A stretch of DNA of 25,848 nt from Candidatus Nealsoniibacteriota bacterium (GTDB taxonomy: Bacteria; Patescibacteriota; Minisyncoccia; Minisyncoccales; MHMH01). The DNA is taken from the NCBI GenBank assembly GCA_030700195.1, contig JAUYKD010000043.1:1-25848 (forward strand), read 5' to 3'. A program made the translations under genes and the position numbers. Of this stretch, positions 1-6,539 are shown piece after piece. The notes under the pieces are model-generated. The model did not search any database. It was not told where the DNA came from and saw only the letters and a list, made by a program, of their open reading frames with translations. Each line of letters starts with the position of its first letter. The first letter of the stretch is position 1.

Positions 1-2
1 TA

Positions 3-269
3 GACTACGGTTGGCAGAATATTTCGACCGATCTCCAAAAAGTAATTGAGGTTTATCTCGCTTTAGGGGATGATGGCGGCTTAATTCCTATTTATCAAGA
101 AGCCATAAAGATAAATCCAGAAGCCGAACAGCTTTGGGCCGGTTTGGCGGCCAGCTATGCCAACTTAGGAATGGTGGTTGAGGCGAGGGAAGCGGCTGAA
201 AAAGCGTTGGAAATTAATCCGGATTTGGCTCCGGAAGTGGAGCAATTTTTAAAAAAATTATCTGAATGA
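3..269 (+). CDS. C-terminal end of a TPR-repeat protein (5' end outside window)
   Basis: An open frame enters from the left edge and stops at TGA 267-269. The visible 88 residues contain tetratricopeptide-like helix pairs: residues such as AEQLWAGLAASYANLGMVVE and AREAAEKALEINPD match the TPR pattern of small/aromatic residues ending in a Pro at the turn. The tail ends in a short lysine-rich helix. TPRs are protein-protein interaction scaffolds, and the N-terminal domain that would define the role is not in the window. The stop overlaps the ATG of the next gene in an ATGA arrangement (266-269), so the two are probably co-transcribed and translationally coupled. Sure that it is a TPR-containing end; function unknown. 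Confidence 0.8.
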   Translation, partial: DYGWQNISTDLQKVIEVYLALGDDGGLIPIYQEAIKINPEAEQLWAGLAASYANLGMVVEAREAAEKALEINPDLAPEVEQFLKKLSE

Positions 270-1996
270 TTAAAAGAATATTTTTTATAGTCGCTTTAGG
301 TTTTCTTTCCTTGCCTTTTTCCGGCCAGGCTCAAAGCGTTTTAGGCCAAAATCTTAATTTCAATATTGAATCTTCCTACGACCTTAATCAAAGAACGGAA
401 ATTACAGCCGTTTTAATAAAACTTTCGCCCACTGCCTATTGGTACGCTGATAATGCTTGGTGGTCTTCTTTGAATTCCGAACAGCAGGGAGAAGTGGAGG
501 GTTCTCTGATTTCTTTAACTACGGAATTTGAAGAAAAAATTCACCCCGTCTTAACTAGAACTTTTGGTTCTGAATGGACCCCCGGTATTGACAAAGACAC
601 CAGAATAACAATATTGTTCCATCCTATGAAAAAAGGAACTGGCGGCTATACTGACACCGCCGACGAATATCCCAAGGTTCAAATTCCGGAATCCAACGAA
701 AGGGAAATGATTTATTTAAACGCTCAATATATCAACACTGCCTATATCGAAAGCTTCTTAGCCCATGAGTTCGTTCATCTTATTACCTTTAACCAAAAAA
801 ACAAACCTTACAATGTTTTAGAGGATACATGGTTAAACGAAGCTCGGGCAGAATACGCTGCCACTTTATTGGGGTATGATGAAAATTATGAAGGCAGTAA
901 TCTTCAAAGAAGAGTCAAGGACTTTTTAGACAAGCCGTCTGACTCTTTAACTGAATGGAGAGATTTGCCCGCAGACTACGGAGTAGCCAATCTTTTCATT
1001 CAATATTTAGTTGACCATTACGGAGGGGAGATTTTGAGCGAGTCTTTAAAATTAAAACAGACCGGCATCAAAAGTATTAATGCTGTTTTGCTTCAGAGAG
1101 GGTTTAAAGAGAATTTTGCTCAGATTTTTAATAATTGGACAATAGCCATTTTACTTAATGATTGTAAAATTTCAGATAAATACTGCTATTTTAATCAAAA
1201 CTTGAAAGATTTTAGAATTACCCCTCTGATTAACTATCTGCCTTTTATCGGTAAAAGTACTTTGTCGGTTAATAACGCCACTAAAGATTGGGCCGGCAAC
1301 TGGCATAAATTTATCGGAGGGCAGGGAAGTTTTAATCTTGAATTTAGAAGAGGAGACGGAATGAATTTTCAAGTTCCTTACATCGTTCAGAATAAAGCCG
1401 GTGAATATTCGGTCGGTAGCTTAGATTTTAACAGCTCTCAAAGCGCAGAAATCTTTATTTCTGATTTTGGTTCAGAGAATATTTCTGTAATTATTATACC
1501 GATTGCTCAAAATAAAGAAGATAATTTCTCCGGATTACAGCCGACCAGGACGTTTTCGTGGTCAGCTTCGACCGAAGAAAAAGAAGAGATTATTATTCCT
1601 TCTTTGTCTCCTTTGCCAAAGCCGATTTTTCAGATGACGAGAGTTGAAATTCTGGCTAGAATAGCTGAAATCCAGCAGGTTATTGTCGGACTGCAAAAAT
1701 TGATTATTGAAATGGGGGTTGAATTTTCCTGCCAAGGTATTACTCAAAATCTGGCTTTCGGTATAAGCGATAATGCGCAAGTTAAATGTCTGCAGGAATT
1801 TTTGAAATCGCAGGGTTCGCTTATTTATCCCGAAGGGATAGTTAACGGAAATTTCTTCTCTTTAACCCAGCAGGCGGTCATTAGATTTCAAGAAAAATAC
1901 GCTTCTGAAATATTGGCTCCGGTCGGTCTGATCAAGGGTACCGGCTTCGTCGGTCAGAGCACCAGAGCTAAGATAAATGAGATGTTGTCTCGTTAA
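266..1996 (+). CDS. secreted gluzincin-type zinc metallopeptidase with C-terminal peptidoglycan-binding-like domain
   Basis: The 576-residue protein starts with a signal peptide (basic MIKR, a hydrophobic stretch to about residue 18, then SGQAQS as a likely cleavage region). A zinc-protease motif HEFVH lies at residues 167-171. A glutamate at 192 (NEARAEY) is spaced as expected for the third zinc ligand of gluzincins, so the catalytic site looks intact. Residues about 470-490 form a heptad-like helix. The C-terminal ~100 residues resemble the PG_binding_1-like module common at the ends of CPR surface proteins (LQEFL ... AVIRFQEKY ... GxSTRAKINEML). That module carries two cysteines (SCQG, VKCLQ) that could form a disulfide. 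It is probably exported and acts at the cell surface or on wall-associated proteins; the substrate is unknown. The ATG overlaps the upstream TPR gene by 4 nt. Confidence 0.82.
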   Translation: MIKRIFFIVALGFLSLPFSGQAQSVLGQNLNFNIESSYDLNQRTEITAVLIKLSPTAYWYADNAWWSSLNSEQQGEVEGSLISLTTEFEEKIHPVLTRTFGSEWTPGIDKDTRITILFHPMKKGTGGYTDTADEYPKVQIPESNEREMIYLNAQYINTAYIESFLAHEFVHLITFNQKNKPYNVLEDTWLNEARAEYAATLLGYDENYEGSNLQRRVKDFLDKPSDSLTEWRDLPADYGVANLFIQYLVDHYGGEILSESLKLKQTGIKSINAVLLQRGFKENFAQIFNNWTIAILLNDCKISDKYCYFNQNLKDFRITPLINYLPFIGKSTLSVNNATKDWAGNWHKFIGGQGSFNLEFRRGDGMNFQVPYIVQNKAGEYSVGSLDFNSSQSAEIFISDFGSENISVIIIPIAQNKEDNFSGLQPTRTFSWSASTEEKEEIIIPSLSPLPKPIFQMTRVEILARIAEIQQVIVGLQKLIIEMGVEFSCQGITQNLAFGISDNAQVKCLQEFLKSQGSLIYPEGIVNGNFFSLTQQAVIRFQEKYASEILAPVGLIKGTGFVGQSTRAKINEMLSR

Positions 1997-2001
1997 AAAA
2001 C

Positions 2002-2029
2002 TTGACAAAAAATTTTAATCTGCTAGTAT
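2002..2029 (+). promoter_or_regulatory. sigma-70-type promoter for the small RNA candidate
   Basis: TTGACA at 2002-2007, a 16-bp spacer, and TAGTAT at 2024-2029. The expected transcription start (about 7 nt downstream) falls at 2036, exactly where a GC-rich structured segment begins. It lies only 5 nt past the stop of the metallopeptidase gene. Confidence 0.65.
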
Positions 2030-2035
2030 TGAAAC

Positions 2036-2110
2036 GTGAGCGTCCCCTTCGGGGGAACTTAATTCTGAGGACGGTAAGCCCTACATATGCAGGGCTTGCT
2101 GTTTTTTTTA
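2036..2110 (+). ncRNA. candidate structured small RNA or RNA switch, family not recognised
   Basis: Starting at the predicted TSS, the RNA begins GUGAGCG. It then folds a perfect hairpin UCCCC-UUCG-GGGGA (2043-2056), a ~20-nt single-stranded linker containing GAGGACGG, and a 9-bp hairpin around AAGCCCU/AGGGCUU followed by UGU and a U run (to about 2110). The last part resembles an intrinsic terminator. If transcription reads through, GTGAGCG (2036-2042) can pair perfectly with CGCTCAC (2139-2145) to close a multibranch structure. The GGAC in the linker can pair either with GUCC next to the first hairpin or with GUCC near 2132. Mutually exclusive pairings like these are typical of RNA switches. 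I do not recognise any named family. The downstream murB has its own promoter inside the next element, so this may be a free-standing sRNA rather than a leader. Confidence 0.5.
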
Positions 2111-2142
2111 CAGTTGATAAGATATAAGTGGGTCCCTAGCGC

Positions 2143-2276
2143 TCACAAAAAATCTTAGAATTGGAGCCTTGCAGGGGCCCATATTTTTCTGCAGGGTAAT
2201 AACGAGGGGATAAGCAATAACAAATGTTTGTCTGAACATAGTTGATTACTATAATAAGACAGACTTCTAACGGGGT
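2143..2276 (+). repeat. copy A of the ~134-bp terminator-promoter-start element (left arm degenerate)
   Basis: The right arm AGACTTCTAACGGGGT (2261-2276) is identical to that of copies B and C. The interior aligns with B and C: a CTTAG after the left end (2154-2158), a hairpin-forming GCAG/CTGC pair, a GAGGGGATAA-like segment, a TCTGAA block and TATAATAAGACAG. The distance from CTTAG to the right end is 122 nt here and 120 nt in C. The expected left arm (ACCCCGTTAG...) is not recognisable and is replaced by the end of the small-RNA region. The promoter inside is TTGTCT (2228-2233), a 16-bp spacer and TATAAT (2250-2255). The last two bases of the arm are the first two of murB's GTG codon. Confidence 0.7.
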
Positions 2277-3198
2277 GAAGTTTCAGAAAAACGTTTTATT
2301 GAAAAATTATACTACTTTCAAGATTGGCGGGCCGGCTGACTATTTTTTTGTTTCGGAAAACAAAACGGATTTACTTCAAGCAATACGGTTGGCAAAAAAG
2401 AAAAACCTGCCGTTTTTTATTTTAGGCGGTGGCAGTAACTTGTTGATTTCTGACAGGGGATATAAAGGATTGGTTATAAAAATAAAAAACCAGAAAATGA
2501 AAGCTGTAAACGAGAATATTTCAGCTGAAGCAGGAGTTACTCTGAATAAATTAGTGAGTTTGTCATTAAATAATAATTTAACCGGATTGGAGTGGGCGGC
2601 CGGCATTCCCGGGACTGTCGGAGGAGCTGTTCGCGGGAACGCCGGAGCTTTCGGAGAATCAATGCAGAATGTCGTTGAGAATGTAGAAGTGTTTGATGTA
2701 AAAAACAACAAATTTAAAAAGTTAAGAAAAACGGATTGTCAGTTTAGCTACCGAAACAGTGTTTTCAAAGAAAATCCAAACTTAGTAATTCTTTCTTGCG
2801 AATTTTTACTTAAATTGGAGAGAAAGAAGAAAATACAAGGAAAAATAGAAAAAAACTTAAGTTATCGAAAACTTCATCATCCTAAGCAGCCATCGGCCGG
2901 CAGTATTTTTAAGAACGTCAGCCAAAGGACGTTAAAAAAAGATTTCTTCAAAAGGTTCCCGGAAGCACAGAAGGTTATTAAGGAAAATGTTTTACCCACA
3001 GCCTTTTTGATTGATATGTGCGGCTTGAGAGGGAAAAGAATCGGCGGGGCCCAGATTTCTGAAACTCATCCCAATTTTATAATCAATACCGGCAAAGCGA
3101 CCTCTAAAGACGTTTTAAGTTTGATAAGATTCGTTAAAACGAAAATAAAACAAAAAACCGGAATTGAAATTAAAGAAGAGATTAAGAAACTTAACTAG
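2275..3198 (+). CDS. murB: UDP-N-acetylenolpyruvoylglucosamine reductase MurB
   Basis: FAD-dependent reductase making UDP-MurNAc in the cytoplasm, the second committed step of peptidoglycan precursor synthesis. From the GTG start (307 aa), the FAD-binding N-terminal domain contains FKIGGPADYF and GGGSN (51-55), then a GIPGTVGGAVRGNAGAFG loop. The substrate domain carries the Tyr-Arg pair (159-160, FSYRNS) and the catalytic Ser in PSAGSIFKN (S210). The C-terminal HPNFIIN is also typical. It appears to be the shorter type II form. I chose GTG 2275 over an upstream TTG (2242). The extra 11 residues would be translated repeat (RQTSNGV), and the protein then begins just before the conserved NYTTFKIGG. 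There is no Shine-Dalgarno; the promoter is inside element A, giving a leader of roughly 12 nt. Confidence 0.95.
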   Translation: MKFQKNVLLKNYTTFKIGGPADYFFVSENKTDLLQAIRLAKKKNLPFFILGGGSNLLISDRGYKGLVIKIKNQKMKAVNENISAEAGVTLNKLVSLSLNNNLTGLEWAAGIPGTVGGAVRGNAGAFGESMQNVVENVEVFDVKNNKFKKLRKTDCQFSYRNSVFKENPNLVILSCEFLLKLERKKKIQGKIEKNLSYRKLHHPKQPSAGSIFKNVSQRTLKKDFFKRFPEAQKVIKENVLPTAFLIDMCGLRGKRIGGAQISETHPNFIINTGKATSKDVLSLIRFVKTKIKQKTGIEIKEEIKKLN

Positions 3199-3273
3199 AT
3201 TTTTAAATTTCTTAAAATTTCATTGCAGAATATCTGTTTTTTTATCTCATAGTTTAATTTTTCAAAAAAACTA

Positions 3274-3302
3274 TTGACAAAGTTTTTAAAAATGGAATAA
3301 TT
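3274..3302 (+). promoter_or_regulatory. promoter of the polyamine gene cluster
   Basis: TTGACA at 3274-3279, a 17-bp AT-rich spacer, then ATAATT at 3297-3302 (or AATAAT with 16 bp). The expected TSS near 3309 leaves about 13 nt before the ATG at 3322, with no purine-rich Shine-Dalgarno in that stretch (it reads AAAACTTTTTT). Confidence 0.6.
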
Positions 3303-3321
3303 AAATAAACAAAACTTTTTT

Positions 3322-3864
3322 ATGGTTCCAACAAAATTTTTTCTGACTAACGGAGCAGGAGTGCACAAAGATTATTTGGCGTCTTTTGAATGGGCCTTAA
3401 GAGATGCGGGTCTGGCTCCTTTCAATTTAGTTACGGTTTCCAGTATTTTACCCCCCGGCTGTAAAAAAGTTTCAAGAGCCAAGGGTCTTGATCTTTTAAG
3501 CCCCGGTGAAATCGTCTTTGTAGTTATGGCTAGAAATGCCACTAACGAACCAAATAGATTGCTGGCAGCTTCGGTTGGTTGCGCTATTCCGGCTGATAAA
3601 AATAAATACGGTTATCTTTCCGAACATCATCCTTTTGGAGAAACCCATGAAAAATCAGGAGATTATGCAGAAGATTTAGCCGCCTCTATGTTGGCCTCTA
3701 CTCTTGGTTTGAAATTCAATGCTGAGGAGGCCTGGGATTCTCGTCGTCAAGCATTTAGATTAAGCGGGAAAATCGTTCGAACTGCCAATGTTACTCAAAG
3801 CGCCAGAGGAGATAAAAACGGCCGTTGGGTTTCAGCTGTAGCCTGCGCGGTTTTCATACCTTAA
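3322..3864 (+). CDS. pdaD: pyruvoyl-dependent arginine decarboxylase
   Basis: The enzyme converts arginine to agmatine and CO2 using a pyruvoyl group made by self-cleavage of the proenzyme. The 180-aa length is normal for the PvlArgDC family of archaea, chlamydiae and scattered bacteria. The self-processing site is visible as NLVTVSSILPPGC with Ser40-Ser41: cleavage between them would give a ~40-residue beta chain and an alpha chain capped by pyruvate. Other family features are the N-terminal FFLTNGAGVHKD, the VMARNATNEPNRLLAASVGCAIP core, and GYLSEHHPFGETHEKSGDYAE. It is the first gene of a cluster with a deoxyhypusine-synthase-like gene and an agmatinase, which fits polyamine biosynthesis. 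There is no Shine-Dalgarno, and the ATG is close to a clear promoter. Confidence 0.93.
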   Translation: MVPTKFFLTNGAGVHKDYLASFEWALRDAGLAPFNLVTVSSILPPGCKKVSRAKGLDLLSPGEIVFVVMARNATNEPNRLLAASVGCAIPADKNKYGYLSEHHPFGETHEKSGDYAEDLAASMLASTLGLKFNAEEAWDSRRQAFRLSGKIVRTANVTQSARGDKNGRWVSAVACAVFIP

Positions 3865-3865
3865 C

Positions 3866-3922
3866 GAACGATAGTGAAGGAATCGAAGAATATTTATTCT
3901 TCTCTATCTTCGCTAACGCTCG
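3866..3922 (+). repeat. long imperfect hairpin between pdaD and the DHS-like gene
   Basis: The arm CGATAGTGAAG (3869-3879) pairs imperfectly with CTTCGCTAACG (3908-3918). Nested inside is a perfect GAAGAATA / TATTCTTC stem (about 3885-3902). The whole element starts at the pdaD stop. It could be a processing/attenuating structure or another small palindromic repeat; no strong U-tract follows immediately, so I do not call it a terminator. Confidence 0.5.
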
Positions 3923-3973
3923 ATTAAAGAAGAGATTTATATCTTTTCCTTAATAAATAAAATAAAATTAAAT

Positions 3974-5053
3974 ATGAAAAATACTTACTGCAAAAAAAAA
4001 GTCAAAGCGATTAAAGTGAATAAAAAAAGCATTTCTCAACTTCTCGGAGAAATGCAAAACACCGGTTTTCAGGGCAGAAAACTGGCCGAAATAGTTGATG
4101 TCTGGGAAAAAATGATTAGAGATCCGAGATTAACTATTGTTTTGGGTTACGCCGGCTCCCTGAGCACTACCGGCCAGTGGGAGATAATAAACTGGCTGAT
4201 TAAAAATCGCTATATCGATGTTTTAGTGGGAACTGGCGCCAATCTTTCAGAAGACATCGTTGAAGCAATGGGATATTCTTATTGGAAGGGGCACCATGTG
4301 GTTAATGATGCCGAACTTCTAAAGGCAGATATTAACCGCTACTATGATGTTTTTGGCAAAGAAACAGATTATATGGAAATGACCGAACTGATTGCTAAAT
4401 TTTATGTCGAAAACTTAAAAGAAAACATTCCTTATTCTTCCAGAGAAGTTTTTTACTTATTTGGCAACTGGCTGAGAAAAAAAGGAATAAACAGCATTGT
4501 GGCCACTGCCGCCAAATATAAAGTTCCGGTTTTTTGCCCGGCAATTGTTGACAGTCCTTACGGCGACGCCGGCCTCATCGCCAGAAGCAAGGGTTTTAAT
4601 TTGATTTTGGATAATATGAAAGATTACACAGAATTTATGAGCTTGTCGGAAAAAATTAAAGATACTGGCGTAATTTACATTGGCGGAGGGGTGCCCAAAG
4701 ATTTTATTCAGTTATTAGCTGTTACTGCCGATCTTTTGTATCCGGAAAGAGAAATCCCGGGCAAAAAAGCTAAAATTTTTAGAGCTAAAAGAGTAAAAGG
4801 GAAAAAAAATTTAGTTGAAACTTATTATCCACATAAATATGCGCTTCAAATCACTACCGACAGTCCTCAATGGGGTGGATTATCCGGTTGCACCTTTGAA
4901 GAGGCAACCAGCTGGGGCAAAGAGGAAATAGGTGCTCCAAAAGTTCAGTGCTATTGCGACGCTACTATTGCTTTGCCTATCATTACTCACGCTCTGCTGG
5001 AAAGAGTAAAGATAAAAAGAAAGGGAACCGACTTTTCACATCTTTTGAAATGA
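3974..5053 (+). CDS. deoxyhypusine synthase-like protein, probable polyamine (homospermidine/spermidine-type) synthase
   Basis: The 359-aa protein has the deoxyhypusine synthase fold signature throughout: GYAGSLSTTGQWEIINWLI, DVLVGTGANLSEDIVEAMG, FCPAIVDSPYG and IYIGGGVPKDFI. The active-site motif is EATSWGK with Lys316, equivalent to the catalytic Lys of the SWGK motif in eukaryotic DHS, so the NAD-dependent aminobutyl-transfer chemistry is likely retained. Bacteria lack eIF5A, so the acceptor is probably a small amine such as putrescine or agmatine rather than a protein. This is inference strengthened by the flanking pdaD and agmatinase genes. The stop overlaps the agmatinase ATG (ATGA 5050-5053). 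The 5' spacer is 109 nt and carries a hairpin. There is no Shine-Dalgarno. Confidence 0.85.
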   Translation: MKNTYCKKKVKAIKVNKKSISQLLGEMQNTGFQGRKLAEIVDVWEKMIRDPRLTIVLGYAGSLSTTGQWEIINWLIKNRYIDVLVGTGANLSEDIVEAMGYSYWKGHHVVNDAELLKADINRYYDVFGKETDYMEMTELIAKFYVENLKENIPYSSREVFYLFGNWLRKKGINSIVATAAKYKVPVFCPAIVDSPYGDAGLIARSKGFNLILDNMKDYTEFMSLSEKIKDTGVIYIGGGVPKDFIQLLAVTADLLYPEREIPGKKAKIFRAKRVKGKKNLVETYYPHKYALQITTDSPQWGGLSGCTFEEATSWGKEEIGAPKVQCYCDATIALPIITHALLERVKIKRKGTDFSHLLK

Positions 5054-5985
5054 ACAGTTTTTCCTATCCAACTTCCGAGTCGTTTAATTTCGGCGGACTG
5101 ACCAACCAGGACTATAAAAAAGCCAGGGTGGCTGTTTTGCTTGTGCCTTATGAATCAACGACTTATTATAAATCAGGGACAAAATCCGGGCCTCAAGCCA
5201 TTATTGAGGCCTCGAGACATATGGAGCTTTATGACTTAGATAGAAAGAAAGCTATTAAAGAAACGGATATTTTTACCCTGGATGAGCTAGAACCATCAAA
5301 GAATCTGCCCAAAGAAATGATCATTAGAATAAGAGATGTGGTGGACAGAATTTTAGAAGACAAAAAAGCGCCCTTTATATTAGGAGGAGAACATTCAATC
5401 ACTACCGGTCCGGTGCTGGCTCTTAAAAATAAAGGATTTAATTTTTCAGTTCTTCAGATAGATGCTCATTCTGATTTGAGAGACGAATTTCAGGATACGA
5501 AATATCATCACGGCTGTGTTATGCGCCGGGTCAGGAATTTAATTCCCTCTGTAGTGCAGGTCGGGATAAGGAGCATGTCGCCGGAAGAAGCTGAATATGT
5601 TGAAAGTAAAAAAATCAACAATATTTTTTATAAAAAAGACGGACTGCCTGTAGAAAAAATCATATCTTCTCTGAAAGAAAACGTTTATCTGACTTTTGAC
5701 TTGGATGCTTTAGACCCTTCCATTATGCCTTCGGTCGGCACGCCGGAGCCGGGGGGATTTATGTGGGATGAAATTATTAACTTCCTTGAAAAATTAGGCA
5801 AAGAAAGAAATATTATCGGAGCGGATGTAGTTGAATTGTCTCCCATACCCGGTTTGATAGGCCCGGATTTTTTGGCAGCCAGATTGGTTTACAAAATCAT
5901 CGGCCTTATTTTGGATAAAAAATACGTAGGGCCGGAAGTTAAGCCGGAAATTAAACCAGAAATAAAACAAGAAGTAATATTATGA
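5050..5985 (+). CDS. speB: agmatinase-family ureohydrolase
   Basis: Arginase/agmatinase superfamily enzyme, predicted to hydrolyse agmatine to putrescine and urea with a binuclear Mn centre. The ligand motifs are complete: GGEHS (His115), DAHSD (Asp138, His140, Asp142) and FDLDALDPS (Asp217, Asp219), followed by TPEPGG. From ATG 5050 it has 311 residues, usual for the family. A longer frame from 4948 would only add out-of-frame DHS-like gene sequence, so it is rejected. The ATGA overlap with the upstream gene indicates translational coupling. The C-terminus carries a small tandem repeat (KPE-I units, about residues 297-308) of unknown meaning. The assignment to agmatinase rather than guanidinobutyrase or arginase rests on the neighbouring arginine decarboxylase. 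Confidence 0.9.
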   Translation: MNSFSYPTSESFNFGGLTNQDYKKARVAVLLVPYESTTYYKSGTKSGPQAIIEASRHMELYDLDRKKAIKETDIFTLDELEPSKNLPKEMIIRIRDVVDRILEDKKAPFILGGEHSITTGPVLALKNKGFNFSVLQIDAHSDLRDEFQDTKYHHGCVMRRVRNLIPSVVQVGIRSMSPEEAEYVESKKINNIFYKKDGLPVEKIISSLKENVYLTFDLDALDPSIMPSVGTPEPGGFMWDEIINFLEKLGKERNIIGADVVELSPIPGLIGPDFLAARLVYKIIGLILDKKYVGPEVKPEIKPEIKQEVIL

Positions 5986-6038
5986 TTAATTTTTATCAGA
6001 CCAAAACTCCAAAAGATTTCTATAAATTTTTGATATGA
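5982..6038 (+). other. 18-codon open frame coupled to the agmatinase stop, possible gene remnant
   Basis: The ATG at 5982 overlaps the agmatinase stop as ATGA, as in the two preceding gene junctions, and reads 18 codons (MINFYQTKTPKDFYKFLI) to TGA just before the terminator hairpin. It could be the surviving start of a deleted fourth gene of the cluster, a genuine micro-peptide, or chance. Confidence 0.25.
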
Positions 6039-6042
6039 AAAG

Positions 6043-6097
6043 CGCCAAACGTCGCTTATCAAATAATTGATTAAGATTACGACGTTTGGCGTTTTTT
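6043..6097 (+). terminator. strong bidirectional intrinsic terminator
   Basis: A perfect 12-bp stem, CGCCAAACGTCG (6043-6054) with CGACGTTTGGCG (6080-6091), is followed by six T on the plus strand and preceded by GAAAAG, which gives a short U-tract on the minus strand. It sits between convergent genes: the agmatinase on plus and the small orphan on minus. The 25-nt loop is AT-rich. A second small hairpin GCGTC-AAAA-GACGC follows at 6106-6119. Confidence 0.85.
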
Positions 6098-6121
6098 AGT
6101 TTTTTGCGTCAAAAGACGCAA

Positions 6122-6457
6122 TTACGAAAAGATATTTTCTATTCGGAGGATTAACCCCGGTGTTACTTTTCTGGCTTTCTTAAAATCGTGAGCTAGCCTT
6201 TCGAAAGTTCCTGGTGGTAATTCTTTTTGCCTCACCGAACAGCTATTTCTACCAGGACGATTTAAAAAACCCAGTGAGGCGCCTCTTATTAAGCATTCTA
6301 GGCCCGAGATTAAATTAGGATCTTCAGAAGGAGTAGTTGCCTTCTCTTTTCCTGGCCCCATCATAATTGCGGTTTTAGTATCGCCACAAATTCTGACAAG
6401 AAATAAAGCTACTGCTTTATTTTTCGTAATTTTTTTTATAAAAGCTAATTGTTCCAT
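6122..6457 (-). CDS. small hypothetical protein, minus strand
   Basis: The 111-residue protein reads on the minus strand and is not recognised. Its support is positional. It has a good Shine-Dalgarno (AGAGGT about 6 nt before the ATG on the minus strand), which most other genes here lack. It lies between a bidirectional terminator and a divergent promoter region shared with secA, and no other frame covers the interval. The protein is basic, has no signal peptide or membrane span, contains three or four scattered cysteines, and has a central Gly/Pro-rich segment (SLGFLNRPGRNSCS). It could be recently acquired or lineage-specific; no function is proposed. Confidence 0.55.
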   Translation of the reverse strand: MEQLAFIKKITKNKAVALFLVRICGDTKTAIMMGPGKEKATTPSEDPNLISGLECLIRGASLGFLNRPGRNSCSVRQKELPPGTFERLAHDFKKARKVTPGLILRIENIFS

Positions 6458-6498
6458 TTTTTTACCTCTTTCTTTTTTTTAATGTGCGAATGTTGACC

Positions 6499-6527
6499 TT
6501 GAATAATATCTATAATCAAGATAGAAT
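6499..6527 (+). promoter_or_regulatory. secA promoter
   Basis: TTGAAT (6499-6504), 17 bp, TAGAAT (6522-6527), an expected TSS near 6534, and secA ATG at 6540. The leader would therefore be about 6 nt, too short for ribosome binding through a Shine-Dalgarno. An overlapping TTGACC (6493-6498) and TATAAT (6511-6516) are spaced only 12 bp apart and are unlikely to work as a pair. Confidence 0.5.
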
Positions 6528-6539
6528 AAAAAAGATAAT

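Noticed and set aside
2242..2274. TTG upstream start for murB (adds an 11-residue repeat-derived tail)
   Set aside because: The segment is element A promoter and right arm; the predicted transcript starts inside it, and homology begins after GTG 2275.
4948..5049. Longer start for the agmatinase
   Set aside because: The extra residues lie entirely inside the DHS-like gene in another frame and do not resemble agmatinase N-termini; ATG 5050 gives the usual ATGA coupling.
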